A stretch of 64,000 bases of DNA from MWEH01 sp035409945 (lineage in GTDB: Bacteria; Bacillota; Clostridia; Christensenellales; DTU072), in assembly GCA_035409945.1 (NCBI GenBank), contig DAONQC010000003.1, positions 226,596-290,595 on the forward strand, given 5' to 3'. Under the pieces are notes generated by a model. That model had not been told where the DNA came from. It saw only the letters and a list, made by a program, of their open reading frames with translations, and did not search any database. How positions within the stretch are numbered: the first letter of the stretch is position 1; each line of letters begins with the position of its first letter. A program made the translations under genes and the position numbers. Shown one piece after another: positions 24,933 through 34,276 of the stretch.

Positions 24933-26402
24933 TTATCTGCTCAACGACATCAAATTTGACAACTTTGCTACAGTCTCAACATGTTTTGTTTGAGCAAACA
25001 TATCATATGGGACAATTGAGTCTATGCTCATAAACTCAGTTAGTTTCGATAAGTCTCTTGCGAGGGTGGCTGGGTTACAGGAAATATATACTACTCTAAA
25101 GTTTGAATAAACCTCTTGCAACATTTTAATAGCTGTTATTACTTCTTCAGAAACACCTTTCCTTGGTGGATCTAGTAGAACCACAACATCGCTATCCGTA
25201 TGGATTATTGACGCTACGTTTCGAATAATCTCATCTGCGTCTTTTGGCACAATAGCCTCACTGGGAACGTTTAATGGTGAGTGAGAGTTTTTCTCTAAAA
25301 GGGTTTTTGCTAATCTAGGTAAAATAACTGCACTATCTCCACAAATATTACATGCTTTATCAGCAATTCCATTAGACATGTATAAATTATCAGCATCACT
25401 AATGGCTTCAGGAACTTCATCAATATTTATGATTAGGGCTCCAGATTTAGCCATTATTGCTCCCATAATACCCACACCACTATACGCATCAATTATCACT
25501 GTATTTTTGGATGGGTTGATTATTTTAATTACATCTTCATAAAGCTTTTCTCTTATATAATCATTAACTTGGAAAAACGATAGTGGATTTAAGCTTGTTT
25601 TTATGCCCATTATCGACAGTGCTTGAGGGGTATTATTTACCTCAAAAGTCTCATTTCCCATGATTACATTTGTAGGCTCTTTATTGATATTTATATACAA
25701 ACTTGTATTATCATTTATCTTGTTTAGCGCATCATAAAAATCATTAATATTAGGTAAATTCTTACTAGTGGAGACTAATGTTACACAAAAATTACCACCA
25801 ATATTTCTAATAACTAAATGTCTTAAAAGTCCCTTTCCTTTGTAGTACACTCGGATTTTATTATCGCGAACATAATCTAGTGTAGCTTTAATAATCGGCG
25901 TTAACCACGTACCGTGTAGCAAGCATTCATCTATTGGACAAATATCGTTTGATCCTTTTTTATAAAAGCCAAGTACGACTTTTCCTTTAACTACTCCAAA
26001 CGGTAGTTGAACTTTATTTCGATAACCAATATTGGGAATTGATGGAACGACCGTAGCTACATCAAAAGGCGTTTTTACCATTTTAGATAGCGTATTTATT
26101 ACTGAATTTTGTTTATATTTTAATTGCTCTTCGTAATCTAAGTGTAAATAATCACAACCACCACACTCTGAAAAATATTTGCATATAGGTTCTACCCTAT
26201 GCTCTGATTTGGATATAACTTCAACTAGTTTGGTAAAAACAATGGATTTAGAAGATGGAATATGGACTATTTCTGCCCTTACTTTTTCCCCTACTAGAGC
26301 AAAGGGAACAAATATAGTGTAATCATTTAAATGAGCAATGCCCTCTGCATTAACTCCTATGTCAGTTATGTCGACTTCTATTATCTGTCCTTTTTGAAAC
26401 AC
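24933..26402 (-). CDS. RNA m5U methyltransferase, RumA/RlmD/RlmCD family
   Basis: 489 residues, GTG start at 26402 with TAGGAG 11 bases ahead. N-terminal TRAM domain (about 1-60), then a four-cysteine Fe-S site (C..CGGCDYLHLDYEEQLKYKQ near 80-100 and a later Cys in DECLLHG), a central domain, and the SAM-binding methyltransferase fold: FFQVN, DAYSGVGIMGAIMA, VVLLDPPRKGVSEEV, and the catalytic nucleophile in YISCNPATLARD. Methylates uridine C5 in 23S rRNA or tRNA; which site cannot be read. Within a run of minus genes after the fucose operon, with a duplicated intergenic stretch upstream (GAAACACTACTTTTAT at 26396 and again at 26486). Confidence 0.92.
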   Translation of the reverse strand: MFQKGQIIEVDITDIGVNAEGIAHLNDYTIFVPFALVGEKVRAEIVHIPSSKSIVFTKLVEVISKSEHRVEPICKYFSECGGCDYLHLDYEEQLKYKQNSVINTLSKMVKTPFDVATVVPSIPNIGYRNKVQLPFGVVKGKVVLGFYKKGSNDICPIDECLLHGTWLTPIIKATLDYVRDNKIRVYYKGKGLLRHLVIRNIGGNFCVTLVSTSKNLPNINDFYDALNKINDNTSLYININKEPTNVIMGNETFEVNNTPQALSIMGIKTSLNPLSFFQVNDYIREKLYEDVIKIINPSKNTVIIDAYSGVGIMGAIMAKSGALIINIDEVPEAISDADNLYMSNGIADKACNICGDSAVILPRLAKTLLEKNSHSPLNVPSEAIVPKDADEIIRNVASIIHTDSDVVVLLDPPRKGVSEEVITAIKMLQEVYSNFRVVYISCNPATLARDLSKLTEFMSIDSIVPYDMFAQTKHVETVAKLSNLMSLSR

Positions 26403-26588
26403 TACTTTTATATCTCCTAAGTAATTAGTAATAACAACTGCATTAACCCTTATATCCAGTATTTCGCACGCTATTGTCTACACTACGAAACACTACTTTT
26501 ATGCTCTCGTATAATAATGTTATTTGAATTTAACTAGCGTAAATGGTTAGCAACTATTTTGTATATATTCATCTCCAAGTAATTAGCA

Positions 26589-27851
26589 TTAATGATGGCT
26601 ATTTAAAATTTTGGCAATTCCTACTATAGCACCTTCATTAGATGATATTTTAATACCATTTGGATAAAGATTTTGTAATTTTTCCATTACATATGGGACT
26701 TTTGAAAGTCCCCCAGTTAACGTAATTTTTGTTATTGTTCTACAAGTAAGTTTCTCAATCAAATGTATCTTATCTCGTATTTCTTGAATCAAGGCGTCAT
26801 AAAATGTCTTTGCTAGATCGAACAAGTCTGCATCTACTAAACCTAGTTGATTTAACATTTGAGTTTTCATGTCGCTAGGTTTATCAAGTGCCATTAAATT
26901 AAGGCGTCCTAAATTTTTTGCAGAGCCAATATTTTTATCTATTTCTTTATATGTTAACTCTTTATTTTCTGCTACTAGGCGTTGAATTACAAACAGACCA
27001 TTCATGTTGTTTAGGAGTAATACGCTATTACCATAGCCTCTTTCATTAGTAAAATTACTATTAAAAACTTCTTCTGTCACTAAAGGCTCTTTAAGTACTA
27101 CGCCAATCAATACCCAGCTTCCGCTGGATATAAAAACTGTTTCCTCATCTAAACCATCCATAGCATGTATAGCCGATGCGGTATCGTGACTACACACCGC
27201 TAAGACATCCACGCCTTTATACTTCCCAATCAACTCACCAGGGTAAATTAATTCTGGGAACATTTCTTTTTTGAGCCCTACTTCTTTTATGAGATTATAG
27301 TCCCAAGATTTGCCAGTTAGAGAAAGTAGACCTGTAGTCGATGCATTTGTTTGTTCTACAAAAATTTTACCCGTTAAATAGTATGCAAATAAATCTGCCA
27401 TCATAACGAATTTGAGATTGTCGTCTATGTTATATCGACCCTCTTTTAAATCTGCCATTAGTTGAAAGTTTGTATTAATTTTTAGTGGATATATCCCAGA
27501 CTTAAAAAAAGCTCTCTTTAAATCACTACCATCTATTATCTTTTCTGTTCTTGAATCTCTATAACTTATTGGTAAATCTAGTAGAGTACCATCGCTACGG
27601 ATAAGGCCATAATCAACGCCCCAACTACAAATACCAATAGATGAAATCTTCTGTTTTTCTAATGTGGTATCAATTGCTGTTTTTACATGCAAAAATAGAT
27701 TTTCAACATCCCATCTATATGTGCCACCTATCAAGACTGGGCTATGAGAAAACCTATATAACTCTTGAAAAGTTGAATCACTTTCAATTAGCATCACTCT
27801 TACTGATGAACTTCCAAAATCAATGGCTATATGTTTTTTACACCCGGTCAT
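26589..27851 (-). CDS. FGGY carbohydrate kinase (rhamnulokinase type; L-fuculose kinase by context)
   Basis: 420 residues. AIDFGSSSVRVMLIE (phosphate 1 loop), CSWGVDYGLIRSDGTLLDLPISYRDSRT (sugar-binding region, closest in wording to rhamnulokinases), CSHDTASAIHAM and the C-terminal ITLTGGLSKVPYVMEKL (adenosine site) place it in the FGGY family. The gene lies 29 bases after a class II aldolase and in the same operon as L-fucose isomerase, so its likely substrate is L-fuculose (or D-ribulose). RhaB-type sequence in a fucose setting makes specificity uncertain. ATG 27851 has no strong Shine-Dalgarno. Confidence 0.85.
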   Translation of the reverse strand: MTGCKKHIAIDFGSSSVRVMLIESDSTFQELYRFSHSPVLIGGTYRWDVENLFLHVKTAIDTTLEKQKISSIGICSWGVDYGLIRSDGTLLDLPISYRDSRTEKIIDGSDLKRAFFKSGIYPLKINTNFQLMADLKEGRYNIDDNLKFVMMADLFAYYLTGKIFVEQTNASTTGLLSLTGKSWDYNLIKEVGLKKEMFPELIYPGELIGKYKGVDVLAVCSHDTASAIHAMDGLDEETVFISSGSWVLIGVVLKEPLVTEEVFNSNFTNERGYGNSVLLLNNMNGLFVIQRLVAENKELTYKEIDKNIGSAKNLGRLNLMALDKPSDMKTQMLNQLGLVDADLFDLAKTFYDALIQEIRDKIHLIEKLTCRTITKITLTGGLSKVPYVMEKLQNLYPNGIKISSNEGAIVGIAKILNSHH

Positions 27852-27880
27852 ACTATATTCCTACCATTTATATTTTATAT

Positions 27881-29158
27881 CTACCAACCATCAAAAACCC
27901 TATTTATGTCATCAACTTCTTGTTGATTTATGGGGACAATTTCTGCAATCTGTTTCGCTTTAATTACTGACCTAGCAGAGAATTCAATTACTTCCATCCT
28001 ATCAAAAGCTTTGATTGGATTTTTTCCAATGGTAATTACACATTCATTATCGATTACAAGACTAGGACATTCTCTAGAAATCATAAAGGCTATTTCCTCT
28101 TTAGTTTTACCATGTGCTACTTGAGCTACATCTTTTAACATTATATATGTTTCAGGAATTAACCTACTGTTAAATAATTTTTTAGCAACTGCAAAGCCCA
28201 TTATTGCATTAGGGGTTGATATAAATACTGTTTTAGCGCATTCATTGGATACAAAAATTTCTTCTATCAAGGCTATATATGAAACTATATTTTGGGAATC
28301 TATTTCCTTTCCACCTAGTGTCTTACTAAACTTACCATCTTTATATTTAATAAAATCATTTTCGGTAATATCTTCTCGGCTAACATTGTCTGGGTTAATA
28401 ATAATTTCTCCAATGGAGTTTTTGCTTGCAAGAGTGCCTGAATATGATGAAACTAACCTTTGCTTAAAACTACGCTTTAAAAGTTTAGAAAGATCTCTTG
28501 CTATTTCTCTATCTTCGTCCGTTATATTACAAGTATACGTACCAGTAGTTTTAGAGTAACTTACAAAGTCATCAACAGTATTAACTCCACCTAGCATTGC
28601 AGCATTTAACATAGTGTCTGCACAATCATTTAGTGCTTCATATTTTATATATGCATCATTTAAATCAGTGCCACCTACTGTTGCTCCATGGCTATCCATC
28701 ATTACTGTATAAAAGCCTTTTTCAAATTCTTCTTTAACAATATCGCCAAGCTCTAAAGAACCTGGAATTTCATATCTCGAATCTGATATATCACCTAATA
28801 TTTTATTGTATATTGGAGCTATTTTACTACTTGGAGATTTACGAGCTATTGCATATGCAACAACCTCTGGTGCGTGAGCGTGGACCACCCCTTTGATATC
28901 TGGTCTTAATTTGTATATATTAGAGTGAAAGGGCAACTCAATTGATGGTTTATGTTTCCCATTTATCTTTCCAGATGGTAACACTTCAACTATATCGTCT
29001 ATAGTTAATCCACCTTTATCAATAGAGCTTGGAGTGATATATATTACACCTTCATCTGAAATTGCACTGATGTTACCACCACTTGTTGTGGTTAATGTGT
29101 TTCTATACACCCTGTTCATTGTATCTAGTACTGATTGCTTCGTTTCTTGGTTATTCAT
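27881..29158 (-). CDS. Two-domain class II aldolase/adducin protein (L-fuculose-1-phosphate aldolase candidate)
   Basis: Start at ATG 29158 behind AAGGAGAAGG; 425 residues, twice the usual aldolase. The first half (1-205) is a complete class II aldolase: TTSGGNIS, KPSIELPFHSNIY (catalytic Glu), HAHAPEVV (two metal His) and DSHGATVGG (third His). The second half (about 215-420) repeats the fold outline (LVSSYSGTLAS, IIINPDNVS, FISTPNAIMGFAVA) but has no HxH, so it is degenerate and probably structural or regulatory. With FucI and the FGGY kinase it completes isomerase-kinase-aldolase catabolism of L-fucose to DHAP and lactaldehyde (pathway inference). Confidence 0.85.
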   Translation of the reverse strand: MNNQETKQSVLDTMNRVYRNTLTTTSGGNISAISDEGVIYITPSSIDKGGLTIDDIVEVLPSGKINGKHKPSIELPFHSNIYKLRPDIKGVVHAHAPEVVAYAIARKSPSSKIAPIYNKILGDISDSRYEIPGSLELGDIVKEEFEKGFYTVMMDSHGATVGGTDLNDAYIKYEALNDCADTMLNAAMLGGVNTVDDFVSYSKTTGTYTCNITDEDREIARDLSKLLKRSFKQRLVSSYSGTLASKNSIGEIIINPDNVSREDITENDFIKYKDGKFSKTLGGKEIDSQNIVSYIALIEEIFVSNECAKTVFISTPNAIMGFAVAKKLFNSRLIPETYIMLKDVAQVAHGKTKEEIAFMISRECPSLVIDNECVITIGKNPIKAFDRMEVIEFSARSVIKAKQIAEIVPINQQEVDDINRVFDGW

Positions 29159-29282
29159 CCTTCTCCTTACTCCTATTTTTTTAGCTAGCCACATATTTAT
29201 TCTAGGCTTGCCTGTAATGTTTTTATTAAAAACAGATTATACCAGCAAGCATAAATGTAACTTTATTCCTACTCATGTTGAA

Positions 29283-29302
29283 GCCCGCCTTGTAAGGCAG
29301 GC
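29283..29302 (-). other. GC-rich intercistronic RNA hairpin
   Basis: GCCCGCCT (29283-29290) and AGGCAGGC (29295-29302). In the minus-strand RNA all eight positions pair, one as G-U; on the plus strand the same position is a C/A mismatch. There is no U run on the minus side, so it is more likely an mRNA-protecting or processing hairpin between fucI and the aldolase gene than a terminator. Confidence 0.6.
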
Positions 29303-29313
29303 TTTTTACTTAA

Positions 29314-31098
29314 TTATCTTTTTCCGTATATTGGACCATATTGTTTGCATGCTCTATAATCGGCACCTTCTAAGTCTTTAGTACCAAAGCCACCCCAAGC
29401 ATGTGGACGATAAATGTCCTTATCTTCAATATTATGCAAGGATACTGGTATTCTTAACATGCTTGCAAGTGTAATTAAATCCTTACCTAAATGTCCATAT
29501 GTCCAGGCTCCGTGATTTGCTCCCCAATTAGCCATAACATCATAAACGGATTTGAATGCGTTTTCATCATTTATCCTTGGTGCAAACCATGTGCAAGGCC
29601 AAGTTGGGTCAGTCCTTTCCCAAAGTTGTATCGTTACTTCTTTTGGAATGTTCACAGTCCAACCTTCTGCAATTTGTAATGTAGGCATGTTGCCTATCAT
29701 GTTAATTCTAATCATGGTGACAGGCATTTCTACATCAGTACTAAACTTACTTGAAAATCCACCACCTCTAAAATATCCTTTGTTGGATGGTGCCCATAAA
29801 GTGCTGTCTAACATAGCTTTTTGGTCTTTTTCAGTTACATCCCACCAGCTCTTCATAACAGGGTTTCCATCTTTATCTTTTGAACATCCACTTCCATCAA
29901 GTGCAGAAGCTCCGCTGTTAATTAAGTGAATAAAGCCATTTTTAGCTTTGCCAGTAGGTTTATATCCACTAACTCTTTCTAGTGCTTCTGGTGACCAGTA
30001 TGTACGAACATCACTAAACACTGCAGCTCTTCCTGTAATTAGTTTTATAAGGAGCATACTCATTCCGTTTAATACATCGTTTTCAGTAGCTAATATGAAA
30101 GGCTCTCTTTTCCCATTCCAATCAAATGTTGTATTTAGTATAGACTCCGTAAAGTCAGCGTTAGGCATAAAATCAGTCCATTGGCGTTGTCCTTGGAATC
30201 CACCTGCTATAGCATTTCTACCCAGAGCTTCTTCGTGCCAACCTATATCATCAAGCTTGTCATTCCCAAGCATTATATCTCTAATAATCAAAGTCATTTT
30301 TATGGTGAATTCGAATTTTTTCTGTTGCTCTTCTTTAGTATCTGCAACTTCTAAGGTTGATTTCCATTCATCTAAATTTCTATCTCTATCTATCTTGCAA
30401 TGTTTTTTAGCCCAAGCTAGTGCTTTTTCATATTCATCTTTATCGTAGATATTCTTTTCAACTCTTCTAATTATTTCTATCATATCCACCCATTCAGCTC
30501 TAATACCAAAATAATCCTGCATAAATTGTGGATCTAAAAAGCTACCACCTATTCCCATACATACACTGCCTAGTGCTACATATGCCTTATTGCGCATTTG
30601 CCCTACAGCTAAAGCACATCTGCTAAATCTTAAAATCTTTTCTTTAACATCTTCTGGAATGGTATAATCATCTGCTTCTTGCACGTCTTTACCGTATATA
30701 GCAAATGCTGGTAAATTCCTTTGATTATGCGCTGCCATAACAGCTGCTAAATATACAGCACCCGGTCTTTCAGTTGCATTTAATCCCCAAACTGCTTTGA
30801 TAGTTAAAGGATTTAAATCCATAGTTTCACTACCATAGCACCAACAAGGTGTTACAGAAAGAGTTGCAACTACATTTTGTGTTGCAAAAAAGTCTTCACA
30901 AATAGCAGCTTCTTTACCACCACCTATTGTACAAGGTGAAATAACGACCTCAGCAGGAGTACCATCTGCATAACGGATGTTATCCTCTATTAGTTTTTTA
31001 GCATTTTGAGCCATTTTCATGGTCTGTTCTTCTAGTGCCTCTCTTACACCACCCCATCTCCCATCAATGATTGGTCTAATTCCTATTCTTGCTTTCAT
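29314..31098 (-). CDS. fucI: L-fucose isomerase
   Basis: Start set at ATG 31098 (MKARIGIRPIIDGRWGG) behind AAAAGGAGGCAA, giving 594 residues, normal for FucI. Interconverts L-fucose and L-fuculose (and D-arabinose/D-ribulose) with Mn2+. Conserved: GIRPIIDGR at the N-terminus, ISPCTIGGGKEAA, NATERPGAVYLAA, GIGGSFLDPQ, metal acids in ILATENDVLNGMSMLLIKL, LINSGASALDGSG and the C-terminal ANHGAWTYGHLGKDLITLASMLRIPVSLHN. It follows msrA by 34 bases. Confidence 0.94.
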   Translation of the reverse strand: MKARIGIRPIIDGRWGGVREALEEQTMKMAQNAKKLIEDNIRYADGTPAEVVISPCTIGGGKEAAICEDFFATQNVVATLSVTPCWCYGSETMDLNPLTIKAVWGLNATERPGAVYLAAVMAAHNQRNLPAFAIYGKDVQEADDYTIPEDVKEKILRFSRCALAVGQMRNKAYVALGSVCMGIGGSFLDPQFMQDYFGIRAEWVDMIEIIRRVEKNIYDKDEYEKALAWAKKHCKIDRDRNLDEWKSTLEVADTKEEQQKKFEFTIKMTLIIRDIMLGNDKLDDIGWHEEALGRNAIAGGFQGQRQWTDFMPNADFTESILNTTFDWNGKREPFILATENDVLNGMSMLLIKLITGRAAVFSDVRTYWSPEALERVSGYKPTGKAKNGFIHLINSGASALDGSGCSKDKDGNPVMKSWWDVTEKDQKAMLDSTLWAPSNKGYFRGGGFSSKFSTDVEMPVTMIRINMIGNMPTLQIAEGWTVNIPKEVTIQLWERTDPTWPCTWFAPRINDENAFKSVYDVMANWGANHGAWTYGHLGKDLITLASMLRIPVSLHNIEDKDIYRPHAWGGFGTKDLEGADYRACKQYGPIYGKR

Positions 31099-31132
31099 AT
31101 TTGCCTCCTTTTCATGTGTTTTTATATCTAAT

Positions 31133-31627
31133 TTAGTTTCTTGCCTTTTCAAAATCTGCCTTTTTTAAATGACAATATCCAAAAGGATTTTTATCTAAGT
31201 ATTTTTGGTGATATTCTTCTGCTTGATAATAGTTTTTGAGCTTTACTACTTCCACAACTATTTTTTTATCGGTTTTTGCTTGTTCTAAGTCAATAAAGAG
31301 TTTAATAACCTCGTAGTCTAAATCATCAACAAAATACACACCTGTTCTATATTGAACTCCAATATCTCCACCTTGTCTATTTATAGAATATGGATTAATG
31401 ACTAAGAAAAACTTTTGAAGTAATTTAGTTAAAGTGATAACGGATGAGTTGTATATAACCTTCACGGTTTCTGCATGTCCAGAGTCATTACATACTTGCT
31501 CATAAGTAGGATTTAAAGTTTCTCCATTAGCATATCCAACTTCGGTTGATATAACACCATCTACTAAACCGAAAAACTTTTCTAACCCCCAAAAACATCC
31601 ACCAGCAAAATATATCTCTTTTATCAT
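31133..31627 (-). CDS. msrA: Peptide methionine sulfoxide reductase A
   Basis: Start at ATG 31627 (MIKEIYFAGGCFWG) behind GGGGAG; 164 residues, single MsrA domain without a fused MsrB. The catalytic Cys is in GGCFWGLEKFF at about residue 11; VGYANGETLNPTYEQVCNDSGHAETVKVIY and IGVQYRTGVYF are standard. Reduces methionine-S-sulfoxide in proteins. It sits between the DUF5054 gene and fucI in the same direction, an unexpected partner for sugar catabolism, and is probably just carried along in the transcript. Confidence 0.95.
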   Translation of the reverse strand: MIKEIYFAGGCFWGLEKFFGLVDGVISTEVGYANGETLNPTYEQVCNDSGHAETVKVIYNSSVITLTKLLQKFFLVINPYSINRQGGDIGVQYRTGVYFVDDLDYEVIKLFIDLEQAKTDKKIVVEVVKLKNYYQAEEYHQKYLDKNPFGYCHLKKADFEKARN

Positions 31628-31864
31628 TTTCTCCCCGAACAATATATGTTTAAATTTACCCGTAAAAACGGTTATTTACATTTTATCTTAAACCCTCTAA
31701 ACCACCTTGTTCTCACATACTATTGTACAACTATTAATTTATTATATCTAGAAAATGCCGTCCTTAGTCTGGTGGATTTTCAAGTAAGTTCACTTAAGAT
31801 GCAAAAATGTAGTTATCAATATCAGGTAATATGTTTTCCTTACAACTATATATAACTGGTAGGT

Positions 31865-33916
31865 TTAACAATCTACCTTAATTTCAAACTTAAAGTAAGC
31901 ATTATCAGAATACCATAGTGGGAAATTCGTTCCCCAGATATTATTGTGTAAAATAAATGTTATGCCATCCTTTTTAATATCTTCATAGACGTTATCAAAC
32001 TTCATTATTTTTCCTTTCCCAAGTGAAAACAAGGGGCAATGTTTACTAGTTATTTTAAAACTAGAATTTTCATTTTCAAATTTTGCAAACATTATTGCAG
32101 AATTGCTTCTATTACCACTTGCTACAACATCATAAGGGTTAACATATGAACCAAGTTTATTTAATCGAATGTTTTCCTTCCTAGCAACTGGATGCAATCT
32201 AAGTAAAGTTTCTTCTTGTATCCTATTTGCATCTTTACCAGTCCATATCAATTCTAAAACCAGCAAATTATCCTTAGTCGATATTTTATATGTTATCTCC
32301 CTTGGAGCACCCAACTCCTGGCTTAACTCCAATTTTGTAGCCATAGATACATAAACCTCATTGTTAAATAGTTTTATACTATTTACTTCGTACTTAAACC
32401 TGCCCGCTGGGAATTTACCGTCCCATCTAGAAATTCCAGGTCTTCCAAAATCAGCGTGAGCCCAATATACATCTTTTATATCTTTTCTATTATATGTTTC
32501 AAAAAACTCTTCCACATCTGCTACGCTATGACTAACATATTCAACTAGAGACTCATTTTCTCCTGCATCTAATATTTGACTTCCCTCAAACACTACATTA
32601 ATTCCACCGAACTTATTTATTAATACCTGGAATTTACCAAGGTTTACTTTTTGATTGGTTTCTATGGTGGTGGAATCTTTAGGGGGGTAAAAGCCATTTT
32701 GTGGTCTTAATGCCTTTAGCCTTACTTTAGCAACTTCTCTTCTTTCTTCACTTAGGGAGTTTAAGGCTAGGTCAATAAAGCCCCTTCTTTCTTCCCAGGA
32801 TTTTTCTATTTTTTTATAACTTAACTGAGTTAGATCTTTAACTTCATTTTTTAATATCTCGTTTACGATCCCTCCATCCATTTTAAGAACTTCCTCATCG
32901 TTTTGGACTTTATCTAAAGCCCTTGCTTTTTCAAAATCTTTTTTCAAATAGTTCGAGTAATCGGATAGCATTCTTTTTATATCGCCGCCATTTGTATGTT
33001 CTGCAAGCATGAGTACTGCATTTGAAAAATTTTGATATTCTTCGCTTGATTTAGTAAGGGTACCATCTTCAAGCCAAGCCCTTTTTAATTCCATAAGTTC
33101 GCGTTGAGCGGCAGCTTTATATGGGTCGGTCGTGCTACCGTGAATCCAGGAATCTCCAATTTCCGATGTAACAACAGGAAGAAGGTGTCTAATTTCAAAT
33201 AAATCGTTTGCAAACTCATCAAGTCCAGTTGCAAAGACTTCTGCATCAGGATATTTTTCTGAATATTTTTTATAGTTTGCTTTTGCCTGTTCAAGGTTTA
33301 CAGGTCCCACATTATCAGATGTATGGCAAAATACAGCAACTGAATTTAAATGCTTAAGTGTTATCTCGCCACCATAACTTGCATCGTACACTACAACAAC
33401 TTCAGATCCTTTATATTTCCATAAAAATATTCTAGGAATGTCAGGGATTGCCGATGCTTCGTTTACACCGATATGTAACATCTTAATGCCATACTCTTGT
33501 AAAATTGGAACCATCGCAATTGTATGTCCCGGAACATCCGTAAGCTTAGCTGCAACAGTAGTTTTGCCAGATATTTTATCTAGTCGCTTTATGATATCGA
33601 GACCATCTCTAAATGTTAGTTCATCCATTAACTCAGTGTGGGTTGTAAAAGGCATGGCGTGACTAACTATGTCACCTCGCTTAAGAGCTTCAGTTAAATT
33701 AAATACTTGCTCTTTACTACCAATTTTTAATGCAACATCTAAGATCCAAGAGCCAGTTGTCCAAACAAATCTTTTTTTATCTTGATTAAGTTCTTTAGCA
33801 ATATCTATAGCTTTAGGTATGTATTTATTGACATAATCGCTAACTATATTTGACGCAAAATCCGTAAAACCTAAATCCAAATGTGTTTTTGTAATAATGT
33901 ATACTTTTTGTTTCAT
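31865..33916 (-). CDS. DUF5054 / GH38-like glycosidase
   Basis: 683 residues, start ATG behind AAAGGATAAGT. The N-terminal third looks like a GH38 (alpha-mannosidase) catalytic barrel: KTHLDLGFTDF (the H-x-D zinc pair, residues 11-13), LTDVPGHTIAMVPIL (probable nucleophile Asp and a following His), and a later HTNGGD. The rest is a beta-rich region as in DUF5054 proteins. No signal peptide, so it acts in the cytoplasm, possibly on an imported oligosaccharide that delivers fucose to the next genes (inference). The 220 bases after it hold no gene. Confidence 0.8.
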   Translation of the reverse strand: MKQKVYIITKTHLDLGFTDFASNIVSDYVNKYIPKAIDIAKELNQDKKRFVWTTGSWILDVALKIGSKEQVFNLTEALKRGDIVSHAMPFTTHTELMDELTFRDGLDIIKRLDKISGKTTVAAKLTDVPGHTIAMVPILQEYGIKMLHIGVNEASAIPDIPRIFLWKYKGSEVVVVYDASYGGEITLKHLNSVAVFCHTSDNVGPVNLEQAKANYKKYSEKYPDAEVFATGLDEFANDLFEIRHLLPVVTSEIGDSWIHGSTTDPYKAAAQRELMELKRAWLEDGTLTKSSEEYQNFSNAVLMLAEHTNGGDIKRMLSDYSNYLKKDFEKARALDKVQNDEEVLKMDGGIVNEILKNEVKDLTQLSYKKIEKSWEERRGFIDLALNSLSEERREVAKVRLKALRPQNGFYPPKDSTTIETNQKVNLGKFQVLINKFGGINVVFEGSQILDAGENESLVEYVSHSVADVEEFFETYNRKDIKDVYWAHADFGRPGISRWDGKFPAGRFKYEVNSIKLFNNEVYVSMATKLELSQELGAPREITYKISTKDNLLVLELIWTGKDANRIQEETLLRLHPVARKENIRLNKLGSYVNPYDVVASGNRSNSAIMFAKFENENSSFKITSKHCPLFSLGKGKIMKFDNVYEDIKKDGITFILHNNIWGTNFPLWYSDNAYFKFEIKVDC

Positions 33917-34276
33917 ACTTATCCTTTAGATTCCTATATTCAACTTATTATATATTAATATATTTAAAGCGCTACTTTCAAGAAATAGCGAGATAACCTA
34001 ACGGAAAGCATATCACTGTTAAGTTGCACTTAGTTTAAGAAACTTTAGTGCCTAACGCGGCTTACCATATCGTTTAGTCTATAGGCTATTTAAGTTTATT
34101 TACTTACCGCTCAGTTTATTATGACAACTATCTACACTTCAAAGTAGCATCAATAAAACCATCAAATATTTATTTATTAGGTATTTTGTGCTATATTACT
34201 AGTGATAACCAAAAGGTCATTATACTGAACTATTATTAGTTTAAGATTAAAGTCAAAACTGGCTTACGGGTGTGGT
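33917..34276. other. Intergenic region between divergent genes, no gene found
   Basis: 360 AT-rich bases between the DUF5054 gene (-) and the phosphoesterase gene (+). It must hold both promoters; on the minus side TATAAT lies in ATATATAATAAG about 30 bases upstream of the start codon, on the plus side no good -35/-10 pair was found. No RNA gene or clear repeat was recognised. Confidence 0.5.

Noticed and set aside
29283..29310. Plus-strand terminator (T run after the hairpin)
   Set aside because: The stem has a C/A mismatch on the plus strand but a G-U pair on the minus strand, and both flanking genes are on the minus strand.
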